Part shown: positions 11,521 through 21,214 of the stretch, piece by piece
Layout: each line of letters begins with the position of its first letter
Position numbering within the stretch: position 1 is the first letter of the stretch
Assembly: GCA_944474755.1 (NCBI GenBank)
Contig: OX104115.1
Coordinates: forward strand, 72,082,993-72,146,992
Length of the DNA stretch: 64,000 bases
Origin: Limnoperna fortunei
Taxonomy: Eukaryota > Mollusca > Bivalvia > Mytilida > Modiolidae
Reading direction: 5' to 3'
Translations under genes and position numbers: made by a program
Notes under the pieces: model-generated
What the model saw: the letters and a program-made list of their open reading frames with translations, nothing else
What the model was told of the DNA's origin: nothing
Databases searched by the model: none

Positions 11521-11750
11521 AAACTCACGATGGACGAACGGTGTACTAACGATGAACGAACGATGAACGAACCTTGTACGCACGATATATGAACGATGTA
11601 TGCTCGATGCACGAAACGATGTTTAATACGATACGCGATGAAAACGGTCAGATTTAGCGTTAATCGGTTTTATGATCAATTAGTCTATCGTGCAACGTTT
11701 CGTTTATCGCATATTTTATCGTATGGTGCATCGTTTCCTACTTTGAAAAT
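11521..11750. repeat. Left subterminal array of CGAT/ACGA motifs
   Basis: Repeated words such as ACGATGGACGAACGG, ACGATGAACGAACGATGAAC and CTATCGTGCAACG follow the left terminus, spaced roughly every 8 to 15 bases. Together with the right array, they resemble subterminal transposase-binding clusters. That role is inferred from position only. Confidence 0.6.
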
Positions 11751-12367
11751 GCATGGTTTGATTGTTATCATTGATTTAAATTGATTATTTTTAAGTATTG
11801 AAGGCATGTACTAGTATTTATAGATTCATACTATTTATATGCACTAACTGATAGCGGATCACAATTATTTGCGTAAATTTTAGCATTCATATAAAACGCT
11901 ATCTATAATTTTTGTTGGGCTTAAGTGATATATAACATTACAGTGACCACTATTTTGAACAAATTTAAAAATTAATACTTAAGACCTTTCTACATTTCTA
12001 AAAAGCGTTTACAGTCATACAATTTAAAATCTGATCAAGTTAAAAAGTTATGTTTACATGCGCCAATCATTTAATCCATATACTCTCTAGATCGTAAACA
12101 AGAGCGTTTCTGTAACAGAAGCATCCTATATATTCCATTTAGTCCCTACCTTACTGTAATTGGTCAGCCATTCACAAATAATTATAGTGTTGAGGTTTTA
12201 TAGAAAAATGTTTTGCATTTAACTATTCTGTTGCCGTATGTGTGTCTAACCATTGTGTACCTAGGGCAAATTGAGTCAGCATAAATCTTAGCTCCTTATC
12301 AATAAATGTCTACATTGTAGGTAAATTCAAATATTTATAAAGTCCTTGGCGGACCCTATCAATTCTT

Positions 12368-12386
12368 CAATCAATCAATCAATCAA
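12368..12386 (+). repeat. Short (AATC)n microsatellite
   Basis: Four to five uninterrupted AATC units, the same unit seen in the longer tails at 18408, 40618, 44753 and 62134. The preceding sequence does not clearly match the usual tail context. Confidence 0.7.
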
Positions 12387-12479
12387 GCAATTTATTAATC
12401 AAATATTAATGTAAATGAATTGATCAATAATATTACTTACACCTCTTTTTGAAATTTAAAAAGCCCGTTAACTTTTATT

Positions 12480-13920
12480 TTCTAGTCGCGTATTTTACTG
12501 TACTTAGTGTTAAACTAATAAATTGTAGTCACTATTTTGTTTTTAAATAAAAATATGTTTTTGTTTTTGTATTTACATCTTGTGATTGTTTAAATGTATC
12601 AGGTGGTTAATAAGTGTAAAACGACACAGGTAGATAGCAATTGTAAAAATTGACTCATTTTGTTAATTGAGCAACATGACATTTTGCTCAATCATGCAGA
12701 AATAAAGATTCAGACTCATCTACATAGATTCAAAGACGTTCTGTCCTCTCTGTTGTAAATATCGGAAATGTGTATGTTGTCGAAGTATCTCAAACTTCCT
12801 TAAAAATCGAACGCTTTCAAATCTTTAAAGAGGACACAGATAATCGCACACACTGGAAAACTGCATGACAAACTTTGAAATATGAATCGAGCGCTCCTTT
12901 AGTTTTCATTGTACAAAGTCAGGCATGCAAGAATGCCTCAGCATTTATAACATATAGAATTGAGTTACATAAGCATCTCATCTACTCAACCATCCGTAAA
13001 AAAACAATAATGCATTTTGATTCAAGTGAGAGGAACATTGAAACATGTTTAAGATTGTGATTACCTGCCAATGAACAAAACGCAAGGCAGATTTTCGCAT
13101 GAGCTAAGCATGAGTTAAAGTTTCTGATTATTTGAAAAATAATTTGACTTCTAGTTTGAAGTTATACGCTACTCTCCGCAGTTTTTAAGCAAGTCATTCA
13201 TTTTTCAATAAAGGAAAAAAAAAGAATGAGAACAGTGCGGGTCCTTCGCACACGATGTCATTCAGGTAAGATCATATATGAATGATGAAAATATATAGAT
13301 ACATGTACTGCTTTGGATATATTATCCAAATTTACATATAAGGGAACGTATAATTTTCACAAAAAACATCTTTCTTGAGAGTATTTACATTTAATATAAT
13401 GTTACATATATTTTCATAAAATGTTACAAAACATAAAAATAACAATTCTTGACAAATGTTAAATTTTAATTCAATTCAGATGCACACGATCATATTCACG
13501 GTTCAAAAAAAATAATGTTGTCGTAGCATGGGTAAGCTAATTACAGTAAAAATGCATTCGTTTTTTCAGGAATCTGATATATTACAGCCAAATGTTACAT
13601 GCGTATACAATACCTGTATACAGGTATGTACACATACTTCTCCCATTAGACAGATCAAATGTAAATGTTTCAATATGAAATAGTAGTTTCTCACACTTGC
13701 AGCTGTACGCAAGGTTATTGTGTTGGTATCTGTATAATTTGCTATAAATATTTAATCCATAATTTAAAAATACATTTATTGATATCACGGTATAATATCT
13801 AACATATAGTGTATTTTTTATTTATTTATTTATTTCTTTGAAGCGCATTATGTGGACACGTAACCTAGGGCAATGACGGTTAAAAAACTCACGAGAGAGT
13901 TTATGTTCCTTCTTGTTTCC
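12480..13920. repeat. Shared core LR2, copy 1 (inside the TA-flanked element)
   Basis: Diverged but collinear with 41200-43480. Matches include GGTTAATAAGTGT near 12604 (GGTAAATAAGTGT near 41300), GCATTTATAA near 12941 (41828), the GATTCAAGTGAGAGGAAC region near 13019 (GATTCAAATGAGACGAAAC near 41908), and CTATAAATATTTAATCCATA near 13742 (43007). A weaker match around 13870 continues to about 43450. No reading frame is conserved between the copies, so this looks non-coding. Confidence 0.65.
13812..13836 (+). repeat. (TTTA)n microsatellite
   Basis: About six TTTA units near the end of core LR2 copy 1. Confidence 0.8.
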
Positions 13921-13978
13921 AAGCCGTCTTTTAATAAAATCCTTTGTATCTTCCGATGTACTAGTAAACTAACGTAAT

Positions 13979-13998
13979 TACTAATTAATTAATTAATT
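13979..13998 (+). repeat. (TTAA/AATT)n microsatellite
   Basis: About five TAAT-type units in the right part of the TA-flanked element. Confidence 0.7.
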
Positions 13999-14179
13999 TC
14001 TTTATTTTGTGACTTAATACTAAATTGCACTTTATATTATGTTTAACAAATTTTAGATCCTTTTTCGATGTAGTTTGTATCAACATAAAGACCTTTCTTA
14101 TTCCAACTATTCATTATTAAAAACTATTGATGCGCAGCTATTGTCCTTAAAGCAGAAAGTTGTTATTTAATTTTCGTAT

Positions 14180-14510
14180 AGGTAAACGTTGTGCGAGCGA
14201 TGTACATGTACAATTAATTAACCTATGCAATATACGATGTAAGCTTACACAATCAGAAAACCAAACGTAAATCATAAACCAGGATGCACGCTGTTGAAAA
14301 CGACAAACGACAAACCATAAGATATACGCTATCACCACGAACGACAAACGATAGCATATACGATAAACCATACGATTCACGCTGGAAAAATCTATGCACG
14401 ATATACTATACGTTATACGGTACCATATACGAACGATATACGCCCGATGTAGGGACGTTGTACGAACGATAAACGCACGATGTAAAAACGATAAAATCGT
14501 TAACTTTTAC
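14180..14510. repeat. Right subterminal array of CGAT/ACGA motifs
   Basis: Dense words such as ACGACAAACGACAAACC, ATACGATAAACCATACGA, TACGAACGATATACGCCCG and ACGAACGATAAACGCACGA precede the right terminus. The same ACGAACGAT word occurs in the same strand sense in the left array, so the arrays are not simply extended inverted repeats. Confidence 0.6.
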
Positions 14511-14525
14511 GTTCCAGGGACTGTA

Positions 14526-16110
14526 TTTACACATGTTTTGAGTTATACCAATTACATATAAAAAATGCAAATTGGTTACAATCATTATTGGCAAAGTTGA
14601 TTTACGGAACTTTAAAAAAAAATTAATAAAGATATCTGTTCGCATTAAAACATTTAATTTGTACAATTTGAATTTTTTATTTTTTAATGGATTTGAGTAC
14701 CACTGATGAATCTTGATTGAACGTCACGACCGTCTTGCATTGTATATTTTATAATCTTCTATCCTTGATGACATTTTATTTGTACAAATTGTGCGAACGT
14801 TTAATGCATATTTTCGTAATAAACATCACTTGTTTTTTTCTTTTTTTTGTCTAATTTGATAATTAGTACATGTAAATAGTTAATGCCAGTTACTAAATAT
14901 ATGTTTTTCTGTTTTCATCACCATTTCGTAGCGTCCATATGTAGTGTATTTAAATATCTGTTCTTGAGTTTTAATTTGATCAAAGTCGGCTGCGATTGTG
15001 TCTAACTATGTGTATTTGATGACTTATTTAACAGGGATTTCGTTAAATACTCAACTACATAGAAATTTGATGTGAACATGGGATGATCTTCGCAGACCGG
15101 CAATGGTAATTGTGTAAGCTCGTAATAACTAGGTATTCTCGTAGACGTACGTGTTCTATGCTTTGTATGCTCACCTCCCTTGTTAGCATAAACAAGGCAT
15201 GTACAATGTATTTCGTTCCATCTTCTATACTTTAAATTAAAAGCATTATTAATAGTTAATTTTAAACTAAATGATTTTATAATACTTTGTTGTAAGATTA
15301 TTATGTTAACAGCTGTTTGAATGCAAACATTCACGATTTAATTTAAGATTGAATATATCAAAAGACGTTAATAAGTTTTAATTGCTACAAACATACTGAG
15401 GTAAGTATTGCATCAGAACAAACACAACAAAAATGTCATATAATAAATACATTAATGAAAGTGAAAAGACATCTAGAAAAAAATGAATTTGAACATCGTG
15501 AGAAAACGAATATACATACAACACTTCCATTTTAAAGAAACGTATGTCTACTAAATATTAAACAGCAGTAACAAATAGATGTTCGCATTTTACCAACTAA
15601 ACAGTCCTAGGTAATCATGTATAAGTAATTTTCTGTGTATTGTCTTTTAATTACTGCAAGAATATTCATTGGTCGAAGGTTCGTTTCACTTTAAACAATT
15701 ATAAGGATTTGCTGATGTCGTCTTGTGTCCTTATAAGCTACTTAAATTATCACAGGGTATGAAACAAAATATTTACATGGACGCTTCATATTGATATTTT
15801 GTTAAAATTAGACAAATGTGAACTAATACGGAGACAGTTTCAAGAAGGAGAACCAATTTTGTCGTTTATGTTTCTTTAACTCTCTCTTTATGTCAAAATG
15901 GAGCAACACCCACCGTACATGTAGGTGGTGGTTGTGTGACAAATAGCAAAAATAGCAAAAGAAAAAAATAGGTGTCGAAAAGCAAGAGACTACTATAAAT
16001 CTGGATTCCGACATGTACAACACGAGGCAATAACATAAAAACAAGTGTAACCCTAACCAATACAAATCATGGGGGTGGGTCTCTTATACGACAAATTACT
16101 AGTTACTCAT
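14526..16110. other. No recognisable gene
   Basis: AT-rich. ORFs at 15002-15334 (-) and 15823-16065 (-) show no domain pattern. Around 16095-16125 the minus strand has a short stretch (GACATGACAATGAGTAACT) resembling the edge of LR1 near 38650. Nothing else is supported. Confidence 0.5.
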
Positions 16111-16119
16111 TGTCATGTC

Positions 16120-16640
16120 ATGAAAAATTTAAATCGTCGTGCACGTCAAAAAGGTCTTCCTTAGACATGATATGAGACTTTCTGCATTTTTTACATAAAG
16201 TGCTCTCTTTCCTCGTTATCATGGTCTTTTGTGGTGGTATAGACCTGTACGGTGGCCATGTTGTATAGAGTTGCCGTAAGATGAATGGCGATTAACCTGC
16301 TGGAGATTGTTCTGCAACCTATGACATCGTTCACGATGTCTTTGAGAGCACGAACGCCAGTCCTACGCTCATGATTTTACTCTACCACTGAAAACCGGTG
16401 TGTGGACTGAGGTTTCTCCAAATTTCCCAGAGTGCTGTCAAGTGTGCTTTAATATCTTTTTAATTCTTGGCATTTTTTGAGTTAGCATATTCTATGTGCC
16501 GGTAGTAAGGTTATTTCTGGCTCTGGTTTTTTTTCTTGGCATCAGCTGCATACTCATCATCCCCACCCTAATGATTAACAGAAGTTGTGGTTCGTAAAAT
16601 AGACGCCGACCGATTCGTATCTAAGGTTGAGTAAAGCCTG
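16120..16640 (-). pseudogene. RTE-type LINE endonuclease (EEP) fragment
   Basis: Minus-strand translation gives LTQKMPRIKKILKHT, then HSGKFGETSVHTPVFSGRV, then TGVRALKDIVNDVIGCRTIS, then SRLIAIHLTATLYNMATVQV, then YTTTKDHDNEE. The order (start of the 'lGlsE.rW' segment, 'G-E' and 'yFSGR', 'TGV' block, 'SRLI.i.l.a...n...vQvYaPT.D.D.EE') is that of the apurinic-like endonuclease of RTE-type LINEs, often mis-annotated as craniofacial development protein 2. Stops and at least one frameshift make it a remnant. Neither the metal-binding GDFNA segment nor a reverse transcriptase was recovered nearby. It lies downstream of the host gene, on the same strand. Confidence 0.7.
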
Positions 16641-16649
16641 GTAGAGTCC

Positions 16650-17395
16650 ATACCTCTCCAGGCTTGTAGAGTACATCAACATTTTCAAATAACCATTGAC
16701 TTTTCTTGGTCATAGAAACGAAGCCGTTGAATCATTTTTCTGATCCCTCTGCCCCAGGAGTGAGTTTTTTAATATTTGATAAATTTACTATCAAATTTCG
16801 CTTCATTATTTATAAATAAATCTTTTTAGTAAATATTCATTGTAAACATTTGGAGAGATGCTTCTATCGGTTTCTCGACATCTAATATATATTAAGAAAT
16901 AGTATCGATAAAAACGCAGATATAATTTGTCCACTGAACATAAGTTCGACACTTGAACTTTTTTAAGCCAGTCCGATTTATTGAAGCATAATAAAACTAA
17001 CGCGAGTTGGAACAGTAATGGAATAGGGATGTGCATAAGACATTTTACGAAATATAAACGTTTCGTATACATAATATCGACCCATTTCATAAATAGTTTT
17101 GCTCTGGTATAGTCGTTAATTTGAGGTAAAATGATTGAATATTTTTGCAACATATTCACTTTTAAAAAGGTAAAAGAATAGAAGATTAACACTTACATCC
17201 TTATTGTTAACTTATCTCGTTAAAAGAATATTAATGTGGAAAATATAAATAAATTCATCCTTACGAAACACATATTAACTATACTGTATAAATAATTATT
17301 GCATTGATAGTGATAACTTTAGTCATCATTGACATATGAATGCAAAACCCCCAAAAAGGTATCAGGCTAACTCTCGGACATGTTTTGTTAAATAT
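16650..17395. other. 3' flank of the FAMeT-domain gene; no separate gene
   Basis: Downstream sequence of the minus-strand gene. The nearest AATAAA on the minus strand is at 16977-16982, about 414 bases past the stop, which could be its poly(A) signal if the 3' UTR is long. The 128-codon minus-strand ORF at 16806-17192 shows no recognisable domain. Confidence 0.4.
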
Positions 17396-17838
17396 TTAGA
17401 GAAATCTCCATTCAGCAGTACTGCCAAATCCCGAAGATATTCCTAAATACTTCACATCAAGTGGAGACATATCGGTCCAAGCAAGAATTTTGTTTGTTGT
17501 TGTCTGCCAATCGAAATAACCTAGTTTTATGATTCCGTTGACATAAGTGATGTTGATTTTGGTAAATTCATTACAATTTAATGCTCTTCCAGTTTGTTTT
17601 GCTTCTGCTGGGCTTTGCTGTCGGTATATCCTAATAACACTCTTTGTATTATTCCAACCCCCAACAACTATCTCGTACAAGGGATCAGTAGCGTCCTGAG
17701 TAGACATCAACGCAACATGAACATCCATGCAAGCTTTCACTTCAAAGATGATCGAACGTTTCCAAATCATTGATATGCCAGCTGAGTAAAGGTTTATATA
17801 CCTATACAAATCTGGCGTGAAAAAGTATAATGGGCTGT
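17396..17838 (-). CDS. Exon 3: FAMeT-like domain and stop
   Basis: Starts after the acceptor ATATTTTCAG and ends with TAA at 17396-17398. It encodes about 147 residues carrying the whole FAMeT-like domain, from SPLYFFTPDLYRYINLYSAG to the GFGSTAEWRFL terminus. The hallmark blocks (FEVKAC, GGWNNTKSVIR, GISSGFGSTAEW) are all in one uninterrupted frame. Confidence 0.85.
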
Positions 17839-18408
17839 CTGAAAATATAAATAGAAACAAACACGAAATTAACGTCACCAAGCAAAATTATTAATGATAA
17901 ATACAAAAGTATGTCTGATTTTGACTGACAATATATCTGAATAAATTAATTTTTTTCTATAGAAAAAAACTGTCATGAAAAATTAATCGCTAAGCTTTGA
18001 AGCAACAAAGGAACATTTAAAGTAGATGAAGGTGGTCTTCTCCCACTACAGTCTGCAGTCGTGCTTTTTATATTCAAGCCAGATAACCTTGCCTCTAAAT
18101 GTATAGGGTATTCCAAAGTCGTCATCCGACATGCATGGCTAGATATTGTTGAGAAAAATCACTGCCAAATTGCGCATTTACTATGTATTCATGTTTATTG
18201 ACGTTCAAGCTAGGAACATGAATTTGTTAGTAACTATTTATCCCTATAGCATATTTTTTGGTAAACAGTCCTATAATGACACTAATAGTGGCTTGATCAT
18301 ATCACAATGGCACAATATTAGAAAAGCGATGGTAACACCTTGTATTGAAAATTAATTTTACTCTATTATCTCACGCCCTGAATAAAGCTGAAATATTGCT
18401 TGCTGGTT

Positions 18409-18489
<81 letters not shown>

Positions 18490-19625
18490 GTCAGTCAGTC
18501 ATTCAATTAATCAAATGAATATCGCCATCCCAAAGGCAAGACGCCGGAATTCCACAAATCATTAAATATTATAATTAATTTTATAAGATTGAAATTAAAC
18601 ATTCTGTCAGATAATTCGGCCACTATGAAAAAAGTCGTTTAAGGGCGAAATGCATGCCAAACCAAATCCGTGACACGAAACGTTTAGCACATTAAATTAA
18701 AGATTAAACCCTATTTTAAACAATAACAACACATTTTTAGAAATTTAAGATAACTAAGTCAATACTTCTCAGAAAATAGAAATGAAGATACCGAGGTGTA
18801 ATAAAGAAACATGGTGCCAGTTAATATGATAACGAATGAAATATTCGTTTTGCACATTCCTGTATTCAAATAAAATAAACGATTTTACGCATTTAATTGA
18901 TTGCATTCTAGTTGTGTGATGTATATAACTATTATTTATTACATATTAAAGTGCTAACATTGCCCGCTGAACTATTCTACGTTCTTTATATTCAGAGTAA
19001 TAATAATGCAACAATTTATAATCATATGTTATTCATTAACTATGTATCTAAAACCTTTATCCACTAGAAATGTTTGAAGAAAGATACAGCCCCCAAAGTA
19101 ATAACTAAATAAATCATCGGAGCGTCATTAGAACTGTTGTTTCTTCTACAGTATTTTAAAGGAAGAAGCGATTACTTTTCATATCTGAGATACAATTTAT
19201 TGGATTAGATGTGTTTCATCCTATACTTACTCATTGATACAAACAAGTCTACATGTGAGGCACTTGAATTTTTGTCCGTCAATTTGTATGAAGGATAGAT
19301 GCAGCATTCCAATGTAAGGATGTTTACCGTAAGGGCAGAACATAATAGATGCTGACTCAGGCACACATAAGCACAAGTAAGCTGATTGCTCAGAATACAT
19401 GATTTAGTTGAAGTATCCAGAACTACATCATAGTCAAATATTCTGAAAACTCTTTCATTGAAAACTGCAAAGAAAAACAAACACCTTTAATTAAGGTCAT
19501 CTTAAAATGCAGTGTAATAAGTCATATTCAAATTTATTTATATACCTAAAGTATTTTAACTTACCAGAAAAAGGAATTGCTACAACGAACCTGACCAAAA
19601 ATGATAAGGTTTTAAATATTTTCAT
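17396..19625 (-). CDS. Secreted PAN-like plus FAMeT-domain protein, three exons
   Basis: Three minus-strand exons (19565-19625, 19231-19464, 17396-17838) join in phase 1 at both junctions to give 245 codons and a stop. Both donors read GTAAGT and both acceptors end in AG. Residues 1-20 form a hydrophobic signal peptide. Residues 21-98 are cysteine-rich (CILS, LTCAYVC, LLCSAL, LECC), resembling a PAN/apple module. Residues about 100-245 match the farnesoic-acid-O-methyltransferase-like domain (Methyltransf_FA), with VKACMDVHVAL, YEIVVGGWNNTKSVIR, LAWTD and the ending YLGISSGFGSTAEW. In invertebrates this domain occurs in many extracellular proteins and enzymatic activity is generally unproven, so I predict a secreted binding protein, not a methyltransferase. 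An in-frame stop sits just upstream of the ATG. The gene looks intact. Confidence 0.82.
17839..19230 (-). other. Intron 2 of the FAMeT-domain gene
   Basis: About 1.4 kb between GTAAGTAT and the acceptor at 17839-17840. It holds the AATC-tailed repeat fragment at 18371-18503 and an unrecognised plus-strand ORF at 18146-18355. No other coding signal is visible. Confidence 0.7.
18371..18503 (+). repeat. AATC-tailed repeat fragment M5 with long (AATC)n, intronic
   Basis: The 3' end of the AATC-tailed module (CTGAATAAAGCTGAAATATT, then GCTTGCTGG) is followed by about twenty AATC units and a few AGTC variants. It sits antisense inside intron 2 of the FAMeT-domain gene. Expected to be length-polymorphic. 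Confidence 0.8.
19231..19464 (-). CDS. Exon 2: cysteine-rich PAN/apple-like module
   Basis: The acceptor is TTTCTTTGCAG and the donor is GTAAGTAT. The exon is 234 bases, a multiple of three, phase 1 on both sides, so it behaves as a symmetric shuffling-type module. It encodes about 78 residues with seven cysteines in a C-x10-C-x3-C spacing followed by LLCSALTVN and CCIYPSYKL, which resembles PAN/apple domains. The assignment to PAN is by cysteine pattern only. Confidence 0.72.
19565..19625 (-). CDS. Exon 1: signal peptide
   Basis: ATG at 19625 followed by MKIFKTLSFLVRFVVAIPFS, a short basic start and a hydrophobic run typical of a secretion signal. The exon ends with one base of the next codon before the donor GTAAGTT. 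A TAA codon lies two codons upstream in frame, which fixes this ATG as the first possible start. The exon is too short to stand out as an ORF; it is supported by perfect phase agreement with exon 2. Confidence 0.75.
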
Positions 19626-19663
19626 GATTTATTCACATGTCGTTTACTTGTTGCAGCGTACTG

Positions 19664-19671
19664 CTTTTATA
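19664..19671 (-). promoter_or_regulatory. Candidate TATA box of the FAMeT-domain gene
   Basis: TATAAAAG on the minus strand, 39-46 bases upstream of the ATG. Transcription would start roughly 15 bases before the ATG, implying a very short 5' UTR, unless a further upstream exon exists. Confidence 0.4.
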
Positions 19672-19679
19672 CATAATGC

Positions 19680-20130
19680 TAAATCAATAATCCTTTAAAT
19701 CCTGTTTGCGTAGGTAACATATAGATTCGTAATTATATATGATCATCAAACATCAGCCATAGAATCTTTATCAAGCAGAAGTAGGACTAAATATGCAAAA
19801 TAGATAGTCATCCGAATAAGAGAAGACTTTAAAAGACTTCCGAGTCCTGAATGGCCTATTAAGGCTGATAGTCATCTACCATTGATCATTTGTCTGTCAG
19901 CACTGAAATTGCTTGGTCGAGTAATATTACAGGCAGAAATTTTATGCTTGTTTGCCTACATGAAAACTAGATGATCTAATATGGCTGAAAGCTTGATTCA
20001 ATTTATGTTAAACCGCGTAAAAATAGCTGTTAACATGTGGTTAACATTATACCATTGCTAACTTGGATTTTTATCAGGGTAAAAACAAAAGAAAGATTAG
20101 TGGTACTGAAGTAACAATTATTTATTTAAA
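19680..20130. other. 5' flank of the gene and left flank of the BEL element
   Basis: Non-coding. The part 19880-20060 is weakly similar to 29770-29940 (shared 'TATTACAGGCAG', 'CATGTGGT..ACA' and 'TTGCTAACTT' words), suggesting a minor diverged repeat. Confidence 0.4.
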
Positions 20131-20135
20131 AGGAG
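20131..20135 (+). repeat. Target site duplication, left copy (AGGAG)
   Basis: AGGAG immediately precedes the LTR (TATTCCGCC...), matching AGGAG after the other LTR. Five bases is usual for BEL/Pao elements. Confidence 0.88.
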
Positions 20136-21060
20136 TATTCCGCCTCGGTGACAGACGGATAGTTAACCTTTATACACATACAGTAGCTAGGCCCAATGAA
20201 AAAACTATAAACTGAATTTCACTTTATTTAGCATTGCAGGTATGTAGTATGTATCTTGTGGTAAAAAGCTACAAAGACAAAAAAGGAATTTCCATACAAA
20301 ATCTGTCAAACAAAATTATAATTGATAATAATTAACAAAAATGCAAATATAACATTAAAATAAAAAATACAAATGATAAATATAGTAAGTTCATAATTTA
20401 AATCAAGAGTGTAGTGTGAAAAAGTTTAAATTATCTCCCTTGGGGTGCATTCATACATTTATATAGAGATCAAACATTAATAATAAAAAAAAATAAATTA
20501 AAGGCAAATTATAGTATAATACCCTAATACTTCTATTCTCTTTTGTACAGGCTTATTATAAATGGCCAAATATCAAAGGCCTGTCTTAACTATTAGTAAC
20601 TAGAATAATGAAGTATAGTTCGCAAAGTGAGGATAATGAAAATCCTATATATGTATGTGAAAATATCACAAATTACTGTAGCAAAATCAAAATTAAATAT
20701 ATGAATATTAAATATAAACCTGAAATAATATAATAAAACTTACATAGTGGTCTGTCACAAAAAGATGAAGACAATATTTTCGGATATAAATCATGACATT
20801 GGTACAATGCTCCGACCTTTGTGGTACACAAATATAAACAGGAAACAGGAAGTGAATAAAAAAGGAAGTCTACTTAATGTTTTAAAGAATCGAACACACC
20901 TAGACATTTAACTTCTAAAAATAGCTACTGTTCTAAATTTAGCATTTAAAAAACCAATATTAAGAAGTAAGTCAATACCAAAAGCAATGAGTATGAAACA
21001 CAATTAAAAAATGCTTTATACCTTTGGAAATAAAGTTAAGAAAATGTACGCGGCAGCATA
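20136..21060 (-). repeat. 3' LTR of the BEL element
   Basis: 925 bp, plus-strand TATTCCGCC to GGCAGCATA. In element sense it runs TATGCTGCC...GGCGGAATA, with short TAT/ATA inverted ends rather than TG/CA. A minus-strand AATAAA at 20223-20228 near the U5 side could be the polyadenylation signal. Confidence 0.93.
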
Positions 21061-21068
21061 CTCCCCGT
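21061..21068 (-). promoter_or_regulatory. Polypurine tract of the BEL element
   Basis: In element sense ACGGGGAG abuts the 3' LTR directly, the expected position for the primer of plus-strand DNA synthesis. It is short but purine-rich. Confidence 0.6.
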
Positions 21069-21214
21069 CTGATATAAAAATATCACTTTTCACAAAAATC
21101 CACACAAAATGAAAAAACGAATTACTGTTAACCTATCAAAATAATAAATACAAAGTAGTTAATAAATGAAAAAAGGTTAATCAAATTCAAAAACAACAAC
21201 AGCATATCAATGAG

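Larger units (their letters stand above)
11495..14523. mobile_element. Inverted-terminal DNA transposon flanked by TA, non-autonomous
   Basis: The left end reads CAGTCCCTGTAATGTATAAG, followed by TTAACGA. The reverse complement of the right end reads CAGTCCCTGGAACGTAAAAG, followed by TTAACGA. The dinucleotide TA borders both ends (11493-11494 and 14524-14525), consistent with a TA target duplication as in Tc1/mariner-type elements. Inside each end are dense arrays of short CGAT/ACGA words. No transposase ORF is visible, so movement would need a partner enzyme. The central 1.4 kb (12480-13920) is homologous to the interior of the CACTA-like element at 39353-44474. Superfamily is uncertain. Confidence 0.7.

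Noticed and set aside
12365..12420. AATC tail taken as a further copy of the AATC-tailed module
   Set aside because: The preceding sequence lacks the CTGAATAAAGCTGAAAT-type end, so only the microsatellite is supported.
15002..15334. 110-codon minus-strand ORF
   Set aside because: No domain pattern, no splice or promoter context, AT-rich composition as in its surroundings.
16806..17192. 128-codon minus-strand ORF downstream of the FAMeT gene
   Set aside because: Hydrophobic and without recognisable motifs; probably chance or 3' flank.
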